NCBI GenBank assembly: GCA_016933675.1
Contig: JAFGAM010000125.1
Location: 1-51,508 of the forward strand
Length of the DNA: 51,508 nt
DNA from: Candidatus Anaeroferrophillacea bacterium
Lineage (GTDB): Bacteria; Desulfobacterota; Anaeroferrophillalia; Anaeroferrophillales; Anaeroferrophillaceae
Reading direction: 5' to 3'
The position numbers were made by a program, and so were the translations under genes. The stretch's first letter is position 1; each line of letters opens with the position of its first letter. The notes beneath the pieces are model-generated. The model saw nothing but the letters and a program-made list of their open reading frames with translations, searched no databases and had not been told where the DNA came from. This document shows positions 1-9,944 of the stretch, in pieces.

Positions 1-53
1 CCGCTGGCCTGCTGATTACGAATCAGCTGCTCTACCAACTGAGCTACATCGGC
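1..53 (-). tRNA. tRNA-Thr (CGT anticodon), 3' part cut by window edge
   Basis: Read on the minus strand from base 53, the sequence starts with a 7-base acceptor arm, then TA, then the D-arm word GCTCAGTTGGTAGAGC. A 5-bp anticodon stem GCTGA/TCAGC follows, enclosing the loop TTCGTAA. The anticodon is CGT, which reads ACG (threonine). The T arm and 3' acceptor strand lie beyond base 1, so the gene is partial only because of the window edge. A good sigma-70 promoter sits just upstream (91-119). Confidence 0.9.
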
Positions 54-90
54 ACGTTGTCCGGAAACTATCAATTCTTTCGAACGAAAC

Positions 91-119
91 CATTTACCAC
101 CGCCTCGAATTGATGTCAA
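91..119 (-). promoter_or_regulatory. sigma-70-like promoter of the tRNA-Thr gene
   Basis: On the minus strand a perfect TTGACA (119-114) is separated by 17 bp from TAAATG (96-91). Initiation about 7 bases downstream would leave a leader of roughly 30 nt before the tRNA 5' end at 53, which is normal for a tRNA gene. Confidence 0.5.
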
Positions 120-166
120 GTCTGGAAAATCGGTTGAAGTTGCAGAGCAACACGCACCGAAAAAGG

Positions 167-195
167 TTGACATTTCCGCTCATGTTCCCTACCTT
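167..195 (+). promoter_or_regulatory. candidate promoter of htpX-rsmB-rpe
   Basis: TTGACA (167-172), a 17-bp spacer, then TACCTT (190-195, 3 of 6 matches). It lies 57 bp before the htpX start. The -10 is poor for sigma-70. The overlapping CCCTACC loosely recalls a heat-shock -10, which would suit a membrane protease, but the match is too weak to assign the sigma factor. Confidence 0.35.
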
Positions 196-251
196 TGGCT
201 TCACATCCATCTATTGGAATATGCTAAGAAAATTCTCATGAGGAGGAATTC

Positions 252-1109
252 ATGAACCAGGCAAAAACCGCCATGCTGATGGTCGGAATGACGGTCCTAT
301 TCGTTCTCGTCGGGCGCATGTTCGGCGGCAACCAGGGGATGGTATTCGCTTTCATCCTCGTCTCGGTGATGAACTTCGCCACCTACTGGTTCAGCGACAA
401 GATGGTGCTGAAGATGTACCGCGCCCGGGAGGTAACCCAGGCGGAATACCCCGAACTCCACGGGATGGTACGCGAGCTGGCGCAGCAGGCTGAATTGCCG
501 ATGCCCAGGGTTTATACCATCCCCCAAGAGACCCCCAACGCCTTCGCCACCGGCCGCAACCCGGAACACGCCGCGGTGGCGGTCACCGAAGGGATCATGC
601 GGCTGCTGGATCGTGACGAACTGGCCGGTGTTCTGGCCCACGAGCTGGGCCACGTGAAAAACCGCGACATCCTCATCGGCACCATTGCCGCCACCATCGC
701 CGGCGCTATCTCAATGATCGGCAGCATGGCCCGCTGGGGGGCGATCTTCGGCGGCTTCGGCGGCGATGACGAGGACCGCGGCGGCAATTTCATTGTGGTC
801 ATGATCGTCTCCGCGGTGGCCTCGCTGGCGGCGATGCTCATCCAGATGGCCATCTCCCGCTCCCGCGAGTTTCTCGCCGACCAGCGCGGCGCCGAGATCA
901 GCGGCCGCCCGCAGGCCCTGGCCAGCGCTCTGGCCAAGCTCGACGCCTACAGCAAGCGCATGCCCATGGGGCACGCCAGCCCGGCGACGGCACATATGTT
1001 CACCGTCAACCCGCTTTCCGGCGGCAACCAGATCAGCAAACTGTTTTCCACCCACCCGCCGATCCCTGAGCGCATCGAACGGTTGCGGCGCCTGGCAACG
1101 ACGCGATGA
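252..1109 (+). CDS. htpX: HtpX-family membrane zinc metalloprotease (M48)
   Basis: HtpX is an inner-membrane protease that clears misfolded membrane proteins alongside FtsH. The 285-residue length is typical. Two hydrophobic segments (about 6-22 and 31-46) precede the zinc motif HELGH at residues 130-134. Two more follow (about 146-160 and 179-197), and then SREFLADQ supplies the expected third, glutamate, ligand. The ATG has a strong Shine-Dalgarno (AGGAGG, 241-246). Its stop overlaps the start of rsmB (ATGA), so the two are translationally coupled. Confidence 0.95.
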   Translation: MNQAKTAMLMVGMTVLFVLVGRMFGGNQGMVFAFILVSVMNFATYWFSDKMVLKMYRAREVTQAEYPELHGMVRELAQQAELPMPRVYTIPQETPNAFATGRNPEHAAVAVTEGIMRLLDRDELAGVLAHELGHVKNRDILIGTIAATIAGAISMIGSMARWGAIFGGFGGDDEDRGGNFIVVMIVSAVASLAAMLIQMAISRSREFLADQRGAEISGRPQALASALAKLDAYSKRMPMGHASPATAHMFTVNPLSGGNQISKLFSTHPPIPERIERLRRLATTR

Positions 1110-2509
1110 GCGCCATTGACCCCGCGCCGGGGGTCGGCGACCGCGCCCTCCGGCAGGAGGTATGGAATACCATCATCGCCTGGGAAAAATCACCCCGGGC
1201 CATCGACGAACTGATTAACCAGCGATTTACCCGACCGCCGTTGGCGGCCGCCGACGCCCGCGTGAGGGCCCGGTTCACCGGCATGGTGTCCGGGATCGTC
1301 CGCTACCGCCGGCGGCTGGACCATTATATCGACCGCCTGCAGCGGCAGCCGCGAAAGCTGCCGCTGCAGGTTTTGACTTCTCTCCGCCTCGCCCTCTTCG
1401 AACTGGAGTTTCTTCAGGGTCGGCCGGACTACGCCGTGGTCTCCGAGGCCGTACGGCTGGCAAAAAAGCTCATCCCCGGCCGTGAGGGATTCGTCAACGC
1501 CTTGCTGCGTAATTTTCTCCGCCAGCCGTCCCCCGATGCCCTGCTGCCCCCGGCCGAGAGCTTGAAACCGGCGGATTTTGCCGTGCGCCACTCCCTGCCC
1601 GACTGGATCGCCGCCCGCTGGCTCACCGACTATGGTTACCAAACCGCTGCGCTTCTGGCGGAACGTGCCAACGATTTCAGCGGCACCACCCTGCGGGTCA
1701 ACCCCCTGCGAGGCACCCGGGACGAACTACTTGGCGGTAGCCCGCCGCCCGGCATCGATCCGGCGGACCTTGCCGCGACCGAGTACGCCCCCGCAGGCAT
1801 CCGCTGCCGCCAGACTGCGGCCATCATCGACTCATCCTGGTTCACCGACGGGCTGGTATCAATCCAGGACGAGGCGGCGCAGCTTGTCGGCCACCTCGTC
1901 GACTCGCGGCCCGGCGGACTTATCCTCGATGCCTGTGCCGCCCCCGGCGGCAAATCCGCCCACTTGGCCGAACTGGCCGCCAACGAGGCTACCATCATCG
2001 CCGTCGACCGCGACGACAAACGTCGGCGGCTTATCGACGAAACCGCCCGGCGCCTGGGCCTGAGCAACATCATCAGCCGCACCGCCGACCTCACCACTCC
2101 CCTGCCCGCCGATCTGCCCCGGGCCTTCGATGCCGTTCTCGTCGACGCTCCCTGTTCCGGTCTCGGGGTGCTGCGCCGCCGCGCCGACCTGCGCTGGCGC
2201 CGGCGGCCGGAGGACGTCGACAGCCTGGCGACATTGCAATTGCAAATCCTCACAAATTGCTCTACATATGTGCGACCGGGTGGGCGACTGGTTTATGCCA
2301 CCTGCACCGCCTGCCGGCGGGAGAATCAGGGAGTAATCGCGGACTTCCTGACCCGGCAGCGAAACTTTTCGCTCCTGCCGCCGGAGCGGCTGACACCCGC
2401 GTGGCCGGCACCCCTGCTGAACCCCGCCGGCGAACTCGAAACCTTCCGCTTTCCGGAGGCTGGAATGGACGGCTTCTTTGCCGTCGTCCTGCACCGCCAT
2501 GACCACTGA
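1106..2509 (+). CDS. rsmB: 16S rRNA (cytosine967-C5)-methyltransferase RsmB
   Basis: RsmB methylates C967 of 16S rRNA with SAM. The 467-residue protein has an N-terminal NusB-like RNA-binding half (about 1-150) and a C-terminal Rossmann methyltransferase. Visible motifs are the SAM loop [11 protein letters not shown], the catalytic-loop [12 protein letters not shown] and a second conserved cysteine in [11 protein letters not shown]. The start overlaps the htpX stop by 4 bp. Downstream, rpe follows closely, so htpX-rsmB-rpe is probably one operon, an arrangement seen in related Geobacter-type genomes. Confidence 0.95.
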   Translation: MSAIDPAPGVGDRALRQEVWNTIIAWEKSPRAIDELINQRFTRPPLAAADARVRARFTGMVSGIVRYRRRLDHYIDRLQRQPRKLPLQVLTSLRLALFELEFLQGRPDYAVVSEAVRLAKKLIPGREGFVNALLRNFLRQPSPDALLPPAESLKPADFAVRHSLPDWIAARWLTDYGYQTAALLAERANDFSGTTLRVNPLRGTRDELLGGSPPPGIDPADLAATEYAPAGIRCRQTAAIIDSSWFTDGLVSIQDEAAQLVGHLVDSRPGGLILDACAAPGGKSAHLAELAANEATIIAVDRDDKRRRLIDETARRLGLSNIISRTADLTTPLPADLPRAFDAVLVDAPCSGLGVLRRRADLRWRRRPEDVDSLATLQLQILTNCSTYVRPGGRLVYATCTACRRENQGVIADFLTRQRNFSLLPPERLTPAWPAPLLNPAGELETFRFPEAGMDGFFAVVLHRHDH

Positions 2510-2567
2510 CAACCAATACAGCTTCCCTTGCGGCCCTGGGAATCCTCATGGTGTCCGGCCCCTGCGC

Positions 2568-3218
2568 ATGATCGCGCCATCGATTCTCTCCGCCGATTTC
2601 AGCCGCCTGGGCGAGGAAATCCGGGCGCTTGACGACGCCGGCGCCGATCTTATCCACATCGACGTCATGGACGGCCACTTCGTCCCCAATCTCACCATCG
2701 GCCCCGCGGTGGTCAAGGCAATCAGGCCGCACACGAAGCTGTTGTTCGACGTCCACCTGATGATCGAGCGACCCGAACGGCTCATCGACGCCTTCGCCGG
2801 CGCCGGTGCCGACATCCTCACCGTCCACGTCGAGGCCACTGCCCACCTGCACCGGCTGATCCAGCAGATCAAGGACCACGGCATCAAGGCCGGCGTCTCC
2901 CTCAACCCCGCCACCCCGGCGGGACTCGTCGAACCGGTGCTGGAAGATCTCGATCTGGTGCTGGTGATGTCGGTAAACCCGGGTTTCGGCGGCCAGCAGT
3001 TCATCCCCGGCGTGCTGCCGAAGATCCGCGAACTCCGGGAAATAATTGAAAAACGCGGACTACCCCTGCTGATCGAGGTGGATGGCGGCGTCAACGCGAA
3101 AACCGTCGGCCGCATCGCCGCCGCCGGTGCCCATATCCTCGTCGCCGGCTCGGCGGTTTTCAACCCCCCGGAAGGTGACTATGCCGCGGCTATTGCCGCA
3201 CTGAAAGAGGCCGACTGA
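2568..3218 (+). CDS. rpe: Ribulose-phosphate 3-epimerase
   Basis: This enzyme interconverts ribulose-5-phosphate and xylulose-5-phosphate in the pentose phosphate pathway. Family signatures are [10 protein letters not shown] at the N-terminus, [12 protein letters not shown] (metal and catalytic Asp) and [10 protein letters not shown] (second catalytic Asp and phosphate loop). The ATG at 2568 gives 216 residues and begins exactly where the family does. An upstream in-frame ATG at 2499, overlapping the rsmB stop, would add 23 residues with no homology to the family, but it could be the coupled start. No clear ribosome-binding site precedes 2568. Confidence 0.93.
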   Translation: MIAPSILSADFSRLGEEIRALDDAGADLIHIDVMDGHFVPNLTIGPAVVKAIRPHTKLLFDVHLMIERPERLIDAFAGAGADILTVHVEATAHLHRLIQQIKDHGIKAGVSLNPATPAGLVEPVLEDLDLVLVMSVNPGFGGQQFIPGVLPKIRELREIIEKRGLPLLIEVDGGVNAKTVGRIAAAGAHILVAGSAVFNPPEGDYAAAIAALKEAD

Positions 3219-3400
3219 CAAAATCCGCACGGCTGATCCCGACAGCCGGCAGCCCGGAAGGGTAAGTCCTGCGGCAAGAGGCGGTTTTTCGGTGAAATGT
3301 TTCTCATCCGGGGTTCAGAAAAATCTCGCTGCCGCCGATGAGAGCGACAAGCAAAGGTGAAAACGATACATTTAAACCATCAGTTCAAAAGGGGGAAATC

Positions 3401-4408
3401 GTGAAAACCATCAAAGGCTGCATGACCTTCATTCTCGTGGTTCTTTTCGTATTACCCTCCCTCGCCGGCTGCGTATCCACCCCGGCGCCCAAGGCAACGG
3501 TCACCAGCGGCCAGGACAGCCCGTCCATCGCCGAGGCGCAGGCCGAAGCCTACAACGGTCCCAAGGCCCGCATTGCCGTCGCCCGCTTCACCGACAAAAC
3601 CGGCAAGGGATGGTGGACCGGATCCATCGGTGACGGCATGGCCGACCAGATGGTCACCGCCCTGGTCAACAGCAATCGCTATATCGTCCTCGAACGCCAG
3701 ACCCTCTCCGATGTCATGCAGGAGCAGGACCTCGGCGCCTCCGGCCGCATTCGCCAGGACACCGCGGCACCCGTCGGTCAGATCGAAGGCGCCGAATTGT
3801 TGATCGTCGGTGCGGTCACCGAATTCGAGGGTAACGCCTCCGGTGGCGGCGGCGGCATCGGCGGTATCGGCGGGGGGGTTTTCGGCGCCATCGCCGGGGG
3901 CTTCAAGAAGGCCCACATGGCCATCGATGTTCGTATTATCGATAGCCGCACCTCACGCATCCTTGCCGCCACCACCGTCGAGGGTGAATCCACCGACGTT
4001 AAACTCGGCGGCGCGCTGGGCGGCTACTTCGGTGGCGGGGCGCTGGGGGGCGCGCTGGGCGGCTGGAAGAACACCCCGACCGAAAAAGCGCTGCGGATAT
4101 GCATCAACGAAGCGGTGAACTTCATCATCTCCAAGACCCCGGCAAAATATTACCATTTCGGCGCCCAACCGGCGGCCACCGCCGCACCGGCTCCGGTGGC
4201 GCCGGCCGTTGCCGCGGGCGGCACCGTGGTCGTGACCTCGGCGAAGCTTAATATTCGCAGCGGCGCCGGCACCCAGTTCTCTATTGTCGATGCGGTCCGG
4301 AGCGGCGACGTACTGACGGTACTTGAAAGTGCCGGCGCCTGGTACCGGGTGCGCACCCCGTCCGGTGCCGAAGGCTGGGCGTATGCCACCTATACCGCAC
4401 CGCAATAA
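3401..4408 (+). CDS. CsgG-family outer-membrane lipoprotein with C-terminal SH3 domain
   Basis: A GTG start at 3401, preceded by GGGGG, gives a 335-residue lipoprotein. Residues 8-23 are a hydrophobic signal ending in the lipobox LAGC (Cys24). Residues about 50-250 match CsgG/FlgT-like assembly proteins (ARIAVARFTDKTGKG, then a Gly-rich stretch and VDVRIIDSRTSRI-like elements). About 275-335 is a bacterial SH3 type 3 domain (LNIRSGAGTQFS, GWAYATY). CsgG forms a secretion pore for curli; here no curli genes are nearby, so the substrate is unknown. The SH3 domain suggests cell-wall binding. The longer ATG reading from 3338 lacks the signal at its N-terminus and is less likely. Confidence 0.85.
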   Translation: MKTIKGCMTFILVVLFVLPSLAGCVSTPAPKATVTSGQDSPSIAEAQAEAYNGPKARIAVARFTDKTGKGWWTGSIGDGMADQMVTALVNSNRYIVLERQTLSDVMQEQDLGASGRIRQDTAAPVGQIEGAELLIVGAVTEFEGNASGGGGGIGGIGGGVFGAIAGGFKKAHMAIDVRIIDSRTSRILAATTVEGESTDVKLGGALGGYFGGGALGGALGGWKNTPTEKALRICINEAVNFIISKTPAKYYHFGAQPAATAAPAPVAPAVAAGGTVVVTSAKLNIRSGAGTQFSIVDAVRSGDVLTVLESAGAWYRVRTPSGAEGWAYATYTAPQ

Positions 4409-4429
4409 AAATCAGAGGTCAGGAGGCAG

Positions 4430-4483
4430 CATTCAGCATTCAGAAAACTGGCGTCTGGCGTCCGGGGTCTGGGGTCTGGAGAC
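4430..4483 (+). repeat. heptamer tandem repeats in the intergenic region
   Basis: Two exact copies of CATTCAG (4430-4443) are followed after a few bases by five 7-mers in tandem (4449-4483): TGGCGTC twice, CGGGGTC, TGGGGTC and TGGAGAC. The 7-base period is kept while the bases drift. The segment lies between the convergent CsgG-like gene and rpoD, before the terminator. Confidence 0.75.
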
Positions 4484-4525
4484 ATAATTCAGGAGTGCTG
4501 ATTCCGCTAGGCGGTACCATTACAG

Positions 4526-4564
4526 AAGGCCGGGCGATGATACCAATGATCATCGCCCGGCCTT
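4526..4564 (+). terminator. strong rho-independent terminator between convergent genes
   Basis: A perfect 16-bp inverted repeat (arms 4526-4541 and 4549-4564, 7-nt loop) is followed on the plus strand by TTATATTT. It would end the CsgG-lipoprotein transcript. rpoD converges from the other side and may use the same stem, though its T tract on that strand is poor. Confidence 0.85.
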
Positions 4565-4624
4565 TATATTTCGCTCGCTCCGCCTCACGGAGAACGGGTG
4601 GCACCACACACATCTAGGGGCGGT

Positions 4625-6580
4625 TTACCATTCCAGGAACCCCTTGAGCTTGCGGCTCCGGCTCGGATGCCGCAGTTTGCGAAGTGCCTTGGCCTCAATC
4701 TGGCGGATGCGCTCGCGGGTCACATCGAAATCCTGCCCCACTTCTTCGAGGGTGTGGTCGCAGCGCTCACCGATACCAAAGCGCAGCCGCAGTACCTTCT
4801 CCTCCCGCGGCGTCAGGCTGGAAAGCACCTGGGTGGTACGGTCGGCAAGATCCGACTTGACCACCGAATCCAGCGGGTTGACCGCCTTCTTGTCCTCGAT
4901 GAAGTCACCGAGATGGCTGTCCTCCTCCTCGCCGATGGGGGTTTCCAGCGAGATGGGCTCCTTGGCGATCTTCAGCACCTTCTTGACCTTGTCCAGCGGG
5001 ATATCCATGCGCTCGGAGATCTCCTCCGGGGTGGGCTCGCGGCCCAGCTCCTGGAGCAGGTAGCGCGAGGTACGGATCAGCTTGTTGATGGTCTCGATCA
5101 TGTGTACCGGGATGCGGATGGTCCGAGCTTGGTCGGCAATGGCCCGGGTGATGGCCTGACGGATCCACCAGGTGGCGTAGGTACTGAACTTGTAGCCCCG
5201 CTGGTACTCGAACTTGTCCACCGCCTTCATCAGACCGATGTTCCCCTCCTGAATCAAGTCGAGGAACTGGAGGCCGCGGTTGGTATACTTCTTGGCGATG
5301 CTCACCACCAGCCTGAGATTGGCACGGATCAGCTCGTTCTTGGCATTTTCCGCCTTCCGTTCGCCGGCGGTGATCTGATTGTCGACCCGCCCTAGATCGT
5401 CCAGGCTGAGACCGGTCTCGCCGCGGATACGGCGCAGCTTGTCGGCAATATTTTCGACCCGGTACAGCAAATCCTCGCAGTCATCGTCACTGAGGCCGAA
5501 TTCGGTGATAAGCTGGTCTCTTTCGGCCTTCCGACGCTCGCTCTGGCGGCAACGGCGCTCAAGCTTGCGGAACCGCATCCCATAACGACTTTCAAGGCGC
5601 TCGATCACCTTGTTCATGCCGTTGGCCATATCGACGAAATCCTTCAAGCCGGCGATCATCCGGTCGATATGCCGCTGCTTCAGATTGATGCTTTCAAAGA
5701 GGGTGATAATCTCGTGCTCATTGGCGCGGATGGCGCCGCGGACCGCTTGCCGCTGCCCCGGAGTGCGCAGCTCTTCATCGGGATGCTTGAGCCGGTTGCG
5801 CATGCCGCGGTTATCTTCGAACAGCACGCCCACCCGGTCAATCTGGTCAAGGAGACGTACCCGGGCGTTCTCCTCCTCGCTGTTCGCCGCCGCATCGTCA
5901 TCCACCGTCGCCACGGAGGCGACCGTCGTCGCGGTAACGGCGGCCGTCGTCACCTCGACGCCGTCACCATCATCGTCGCTCTCGTCCTGATCTTCGGCAA
6001 CGATGTCCATCAACTCCTCATCTTCCTCCACATCCCGGGTAATGTCCCGAACCCGCAGTTCCCCCGCCGCCAGCGCCTCACCCAGCCGCTGCAGTTCACG
6101 AACCGGCGACCAGGATCTGAGCAGCGCCCGGACTACCTCGTGCTCACCCTCGTCGATCTTCTTGGCAATCTCAACCTCGCCTTCACGGGTCAGCAGGGGC
6201 ACCGACCCCATCTCCCACAGATACATCCGCACCGGATCATGATGCCGCTCCGTCACCGCCTCGAAGCTTTCCTTCTCCTCCTCGAACTCCTCCTCGCCCT
6301 CGGCCGTCTGCTGGTCACTGTTCTCCTGCAGTTTGAGCGCCTTCTGGGCATCGACAACCTCGATATCCATCTCGGAGAACATCATGATCATTTCATCGAT
6401 CTTGTCGGCCGAAATCGCCTCGGCCGGCAACACCTCGTTGATCTCGCTGTAGGACAGGAAGCCCTTCTCCTTGCCACGCTTGACCAGCTTGTTCATCTCC
6501 TTGAGGTCAAACGTGGCAATGTCATCTTCAGACAGATTGCGAATCGAGTTTGTCGTGGCAGTGTTCTTCACGTCGCTCAT
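4625..6580 (-). CDS. rpoD: Primary sigma factor RpoD (sigma-70)
   Basis: This is the housekeeping sigma subunit of RNA polymerase. The 651 residues show region 1.1 at the N-terminus, a long non-conserved acidic insert (about 195-235, very rich in Asp/Glu/Ala/Val/Thr), then canonical region 2 ([28 protein letters not shown]), region 3, and region 4 with the helix-turn-helix [20 protein letters not shown]. It ends in the usual KLKGFLEW. dnaG lies 26 bp upstream, so the two form the macromolecular-synthesis operon; rpsU, often first in that operon, is absent here. Confidence 0.97.
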   Translation of the reverse strand: MSDVKNTATTNSIRNLSEDDIATFDLKEMNKLVKRGKEKGFLSYSEINEVLPAEAISADKIDEMIMMFSEMDIEVVDAQKALKLQENSDQQTAEGEEEFEEEKESFEAVTERHHDPVRMYLWEMGSVPLLTREGEVEIAKKIDEGEHEVVRALLRSWSPVRELQRLGEALAAGELRVRDITRDVEEDEELMDIVAEDQDESDDDGDGVEVTTAAVTATTVASVATVDDDAAANSEEENARVRLLDQIDRVGVLFEDNRGMRNRLKHPDEELRTPGQRQAVRGAIRANEHEIITLFESINLKQRHIDRMIAGLKDFVDMANGMNKVIERLESRYGMRFRKLERRCRQSERRKAERDQLITEFGLSDDDCEDLLYRVENIADKLRRIRGETGLSLDDLGRVDNQITAGERKAENAKNELIRANLRLVVSIAKKYTNRGLQFLDLIQEGNIGLMKAVDKFEYQRGYKFSTYATWWIRQAITRAIADQARTIRIPVHMIETINKLIRTSRYLLQELGREPTPEEISERMDIPLDKVKKVLKIAKEPISLETPIGEEEDSHLGDFIEDKKAVNPLDSVVKSDLADRTTQVLSSLTPREEKVLRLRFGIGERCDHTLEEVGQDFDVTRERIRQIEAKALRKLRHPSRSRKLKGFLEW

Positions 6581-6606
6581 AGCCCCTCCGGGGTTACCGG
6601 TTATCG

Positions 6607-8406
6607 TTAGCGCCTGTGTCGCTGAACCATCTCCATTTTGCGACGCAGCAGCCCGGTCAGATCATCTTCATCGGCACAGGACCGAATCCGCCGATTGATT
6701 TCCTCCACCTCACGCCGCAGGTGCCGCCGCTCCAGCAGCAGGCGGCAATCGGCCAGTTCGCGGTCGATCGCGGCACCGCTTTCGGGCGCGGGAAAGAGCT
6801 CCAGACGGGTATACAACGCCTGAAGTTCGGCACCATGATCATGATCTTCCGCCGCCAGCCGCGGTAGCAGGGCTTCACGATCTCCGTCCACTTCGGCGTA
6901 CAGCTCCAGCAGACGCCGCGGCAATTTCTGGCCCAGCAGCGACCTCAGCTCCTCGTCCACCACCGGCATCCCGGGATGGCGCAGAACCAGCATGACGTAA
7001 TATTCCTCGGGATCGAGTTCCGTCAGTGATGTCCAGTCGTTCCCGGCTTCCGTGGTCGGCACCTCAGGTTGACGGCCGGCGGCACTCCGCGGCCTGCGGC
7101 GGGCACGACGAAACAGGCCGGTCACCATCTCTTCGGAAACCCCGAAACGCTCGGCAACACCACGCAGAGCCAGTCCGGCAAGCACCTGATCGGGAATACG
7201 GGCCACCACGTCCACCACTTCGCGCAGCAGTTCCCGGCGCCGACCGACAGAGGCACCGCGGTTTTCTGCTTCACGGACGGCAACGTAGCGATCAAGCAGT
7301 GAAATCCGCTGCCGCAGACAGGAAGAGAGTGCCTCGATACCCCGCTCACGCACCAGTTGGTCGGGATCCTTGACACCCTCGGGAAGACTGATTACCTCAG
7401 GCATGACGCCGGCCTCCAGAAAGGTCGGCAGCGACCGGAAAGCCGCCCGCAGCCCGGCTTCATCGTTGTCGAAAAAAACCGCCGCTTGCCGCCCGTACCG
7501 CCCGAGCACCCGCAGATGATCGCCGGTCAGGGCGGTACCAAGGGTGGCAACCACATTGTCTATGCCGTGGGCGTACAAGGTCAGGGCATCCATGTAACCT
7601 TCCACGACGATCGCCAGTTGCTCACGGGCAATCGCGTGCTTGGCATGGGCGAGATCATACAGCAGGCGGCGCTTCTGAAACAGTGGTGAATCGGATGAAT
7701 TCAGGTACTTCGGTTCACCGTCGCCGATGATTCGACCGCCGAACCCCACCACCGTACCGGCGGCATCGCGGATGGGAAACAGCAGGCGGTCACGAAAACG
7801 GTCGTAAAGCCTGCCGCTGTCCTTCTGTACAAGTAATCCCGCGGCAACGGCATTGTCAAGGTCGCGGGCGCTTTTTATTGCCCGCCGCAGGGTATCCCAG
7901 CCCGGCGGTGCATAGCCAAGGCCGAACTTCCGCGCCACCTCATGACTGATACCGCGCCGGTCGAGGTACTCCCCCACCCGACCGTCAAGCTCCCGTTCAA
8001 GTTGCCGGCAATAGAATTGATTGGCCCGGGCGACCACCGCCGACAACTCCTGGCGGCGGGACACATGCCGGTCACCGGAGTCAACGGCACCCCCCCCGCG
8101 TTCGTAGGGCGAAAGATCCATACCGCAACGCCGGGCCAACCGCTCGACGGCTTCGGGGTAGCTCAGTTGCTCGACCTTCATCAGGAAGGTGATCACGTCA
8201 CCGCCGACGCCGCAACCGAAACAGTGGAAGATGCGTTTCTCGCGATGCACCATGAACGACGGCGTTTTCTCGCGGTGAAACGGGCAACATCCCTTGTGGT
8301 TGGCACCGCTCTTGACCAGCGCGACATAATCGCCCACCACCTCGACGATATCGGCGCAGTCACGAAGCTCGGCAACGAATTCGGAGGGGAAGTGGTAGGC
8401 CGTCAT
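6607..8406 (-). CDS. dnaG: DNA primase DnaG
   Basis: DnaG makes RNA primers at the replication fork. The N-terminal zinc domain has CCPFH and FHCFGCG. The TOPRIM core shows VVEGYMDAL and FFDNDEAG. The C-terminal helicase-binding domain is divergent, as usual. The ATG at 8406 is preferred over the TTG at 8424 because the family starts near this point. The protein is 599 residues. It is transcribed with rpoD from a near-consensus promoter at 8491-8519 and has a hairpin in its leader (8431-8447). Confidence 0.96.
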   Translation of the reverse strand: MTAYHFPSEFVAELRDCADIVEVVGDYVALVKSGANHKGCCPFHREKTPSFMVHREKRIFHCFGCGVGGDVITFLMKVEQLSYPEAVERLARRCGMDLSPYERGGGAVDSGDRHVSRRQELSAVVARANQFYCRQLERELDGRVGEYLDRRGISHEVARKFGLGYAPPGWDTLRRAIKSARDLDNAVAAGLLVQKDSGRLYDRFRDRLLFPIRDAAGTVVGFGGRIIGDGEPKYLNSSDSPLFQKRRLLYDLAHAKHAIAREQLAIVVEGYMDALTLYAHGIDNVVATLGTALTGDHLRVLGRYGRQAAVFFDNDEAGLRAAFRSLPTFLEAGVMPEVISLPEGVKDPDQLVRERGIEALSSCLRQRISLLDRYVAVREAENRGASVGRRRELLREVVDVVARIPDQVLAGLALRGVAERFGVSEEMVTGLFRRARRRPRSAAGRQPEVPTTEAGNDWTSLTELDPEEYYVMLVLRHPGMPVVDEELRSLLGQKLPRRLLELYAEVDGDREALLPRLAAEDHDHGAELQALYTRLELFPAPESGAAIDRELADCRLLLERRHLRREVEEINRRIRSCADEDDLTGLLRRKMEMVQRHRR

Positions 8407-8430
8407 GCCGTCGCAAACACGCAAACGGCC

Positions 8431-8447
8431 GTAAAGCGGCGCTTTAC
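8431..8447 (-). other. hairpin in the dnaG-rpoD leader
   Basis: A perfect 7-bp inverted repeat GTAAAGC/GCTTTAC with a 3-nt loop lies between the promoter (8491-8519) and the dnaG ATG at 8406. Further pairing (GGC/GCC with one bulge) can extend it. There is no T tract, so it is not a standard terminator. It could affect translation or mRNA stability. Confidence 0.5.
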
Positions 8448-8490
8448 AGCCGTGCGGTTATGACCGGTTGAGTCACCCATAGAACAGAGC

Positions 8491-8519
8491 CTTATACAGA
8501 ACCTGGCCGGCCATGTCAA
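8491..8519 (-). promoter_or_regulatory. near-consensus sigma-70 promoter of dnaG-rpoD
   Basis: On the minus strand TTGACA (8519-8514), a 17-bp spacer and TATAAG (8496-8491) give 11 of 12 consensus matches. Predicted initiation near 8484 leaves about an 80-nt leader before dnaG. Confidence 0.7.
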
Positions 8520-8548
8520 CCGGTTTCCACACCGGATTACCGCCTGGT

Positions 8549-9535
8549 TTAAAACCCCTTATCTCCGGCCGGCCGCACGAATCCCTCGCCGGCCGTGAGC
8601 GCCCCTTCTCGTTCGTGTTCACCGCCCCCCGCAGCCGTCCCCAGCGCCGGAAAATCCGCCAGGGACACCCCGCTTTTCAGTTGCGCCAGCTCCACGTTCA
8701 GGCGCGCCAGCTCCCGATACAGTGACCGCCGCCCCGGCAGCTTCACCGCCAGCGCCCCCAGGTGAGCCGCCACCGTGGCGTCGTCGCCGCGGACGATGGG
8801 ACCGGTCAGGGCGTCCACCGGCCCGTTGCGGGCGAGATTCTCCAGGCTGCCGCGCACAAGAGGCAAAAGCATCTCGCGGGCCCGGTCCGGCTCGATGCCG
8901 GCGGCCTCCAGCATACCGAAGGCCATGTATTCAAGGGCAATGAAAAAGTTTGACGCCACCACCGCCGCCCCGTGATAAAGCGCCTTGTCGGCCGCCACCA
9001 GCGGCACCAGGGTACCGCGGAGAACCGTGGCCAGCCCCAAGGCCAGATCCGCAGCCTGTTCATCACCCTCGAAAGCGAAAAACGATCCCGGCAGGACGTC
9101 GAGGGCCATGTCGATGGAAGCGATGCTCTGCAGGGGGTGGAAGGAAAAGACCAATGCCCCGCTTCGCGCCAGGGGAGCCAGCAGTGAGGCGGGGTGCAGA
9201 CCGCTCAGGTGGGCCGCGGCACGATCCTGCCAATCGATGGCCGCCGCGGCCAGTTCCGCCGCGGCGGCGGCAATGTTGCGGTCCTGAGTGGCAATGAGCA
9301 CCAACCGGGCGCCAGCAACCGCCACCTCCGGGCGAGCGGCACAAACCGGCCCCCCCACCAGCCGCCGGGCAACATCGTCACGCCGCCCGGCATGACGGTC
9401 ACACAGCCCGGTCACGGAAAATCCGGCACGCTCGAGCAGCACCGCCAGCGCCCCCCCGACCCGGCCGCAACCGATCACCGCCAGCGGCCAGTCGACCGGG
9501 TCGAACCCGCTTTCGTTTTCCGGATTTACCGTCAT
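8549..9535 (-). CDS. Rossmann-fold DUF2520-domain protein (putative NAD(P)-binding oxidoreductase)
   Basis: Residues about 16-130 form a dinucleotide-binding fold (LAVIGCGRVGGALA). The C-terminal two-thirds match the DUF2520 helical domain (FSFHPLQSIAS, KALYHGAAVVASN). These proteins resemble 6-phosphogluconate or F420-dependent reductases, but the substrate is unknown. The ATG at 9535 has a good ribosome-binding site (AGGGAG) and begins just before the fold. The upstream reading to 9712 adds unrelated sequence. The gene is 328 residues and stands alone: dnaG downstream has its own promoter. Confidence 0.85.
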   Translation of the reverse strand: MTVNPENESGFDPVDWPLAVIGCGRVGGALAVLLERAGFSVTGLCDRHAGRRDDVARRLVGGPVCAARPEVAVAGARLVLIATQDRNIAAAAAELAAAAIDWQDRAAAHLSGLHPASLLAPLARSGALVFSFHPLQSIASIDMALDVLPGSFFAFEGDEQAADLALGLATVLRGTLVPLVAADKALYHGAAVVASNFFIALEYMAFGMLEAAGIEPDRAREMLLPLVRGSLENLARNGPVDALTGPIVRGDDATVAAHLGALAVKLPGRRSLYRELARLNVELAQLKSGVSLADFPALGTAAGGGEHEREGALTAGEGFVRPAGDKGF

Positions 9536-9733
9536 CGCATTGGTACTCCCTGCCGGTCGTGAGGCAATAAGCCGGTACGTCCCCCCCGCCGGCGTTTCGA
9601 GGTTATCGGTCCCAGGAAAGATAATGCCGTAACAACCGCCGCAAAACAGCACATTGTAATGACACCGTAACCGCACCGGATTCATGGCGTTGAAATTGCC
9701 AAGCTCGACCATGTCGGGGCTCGGACGGCATCA

Positions 9734-9944
9734 GTTTCCGCGCTTTGCGCGGGGAAAATCCGCTACTATAATGCGCTACCGATGGCCGAAATCGTTTCCG
9801 CGCTCCGTGCGCGGGGAAACCTCGCCCAGCGTTCCTGGGTAGCGCCATTATTGGGTTTCCGCGCTCCGCGCGCGGGGAAATCCGGTGTGGATCGAGGCGG
9901 GACAAACCCTTACCAGTTTCCGCGCTCCGTGCGCGGAGAAATCC
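9734..9944 (-). CRISPR. short CRISPR array, 4 repeats and 3 spacers, no cas genes in view
   Basis: Repeats lie at 9734-9761, 9794-9822, 9855-9883 and 9916-9944. Three are 29 nt; the first is 28. They share a GTTTCCGCGC start and a GCGCGGGGAAA core near the end, forming a CCGCGC/GCGCGG stem. The three spacers (9762-9793, 9823-9854, 9884-9915) are each exactly 32 nt and unrelated. A 29/32 geometry with a short palindrome is typical of type I-E arrays. The repeat at 9734 is the most degenerate (deletion and changes in the loop). Degenerate repeats usually mark the leader-distal end, so transcription on the minus strand with a leader right of 9944 is inferred. Confidence 0.8.

Noticed and set aside
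3229-3247. Possible terminator after rpe (CGGCTG/CAGCCG stem)
   Set aside because: Only 6 bp with no T tract; too weak to call.
8521-8548. Possible terminator after the DUF2520 gene
   Set aside because: Only short imperfect pairings and no T tract on the right strand.
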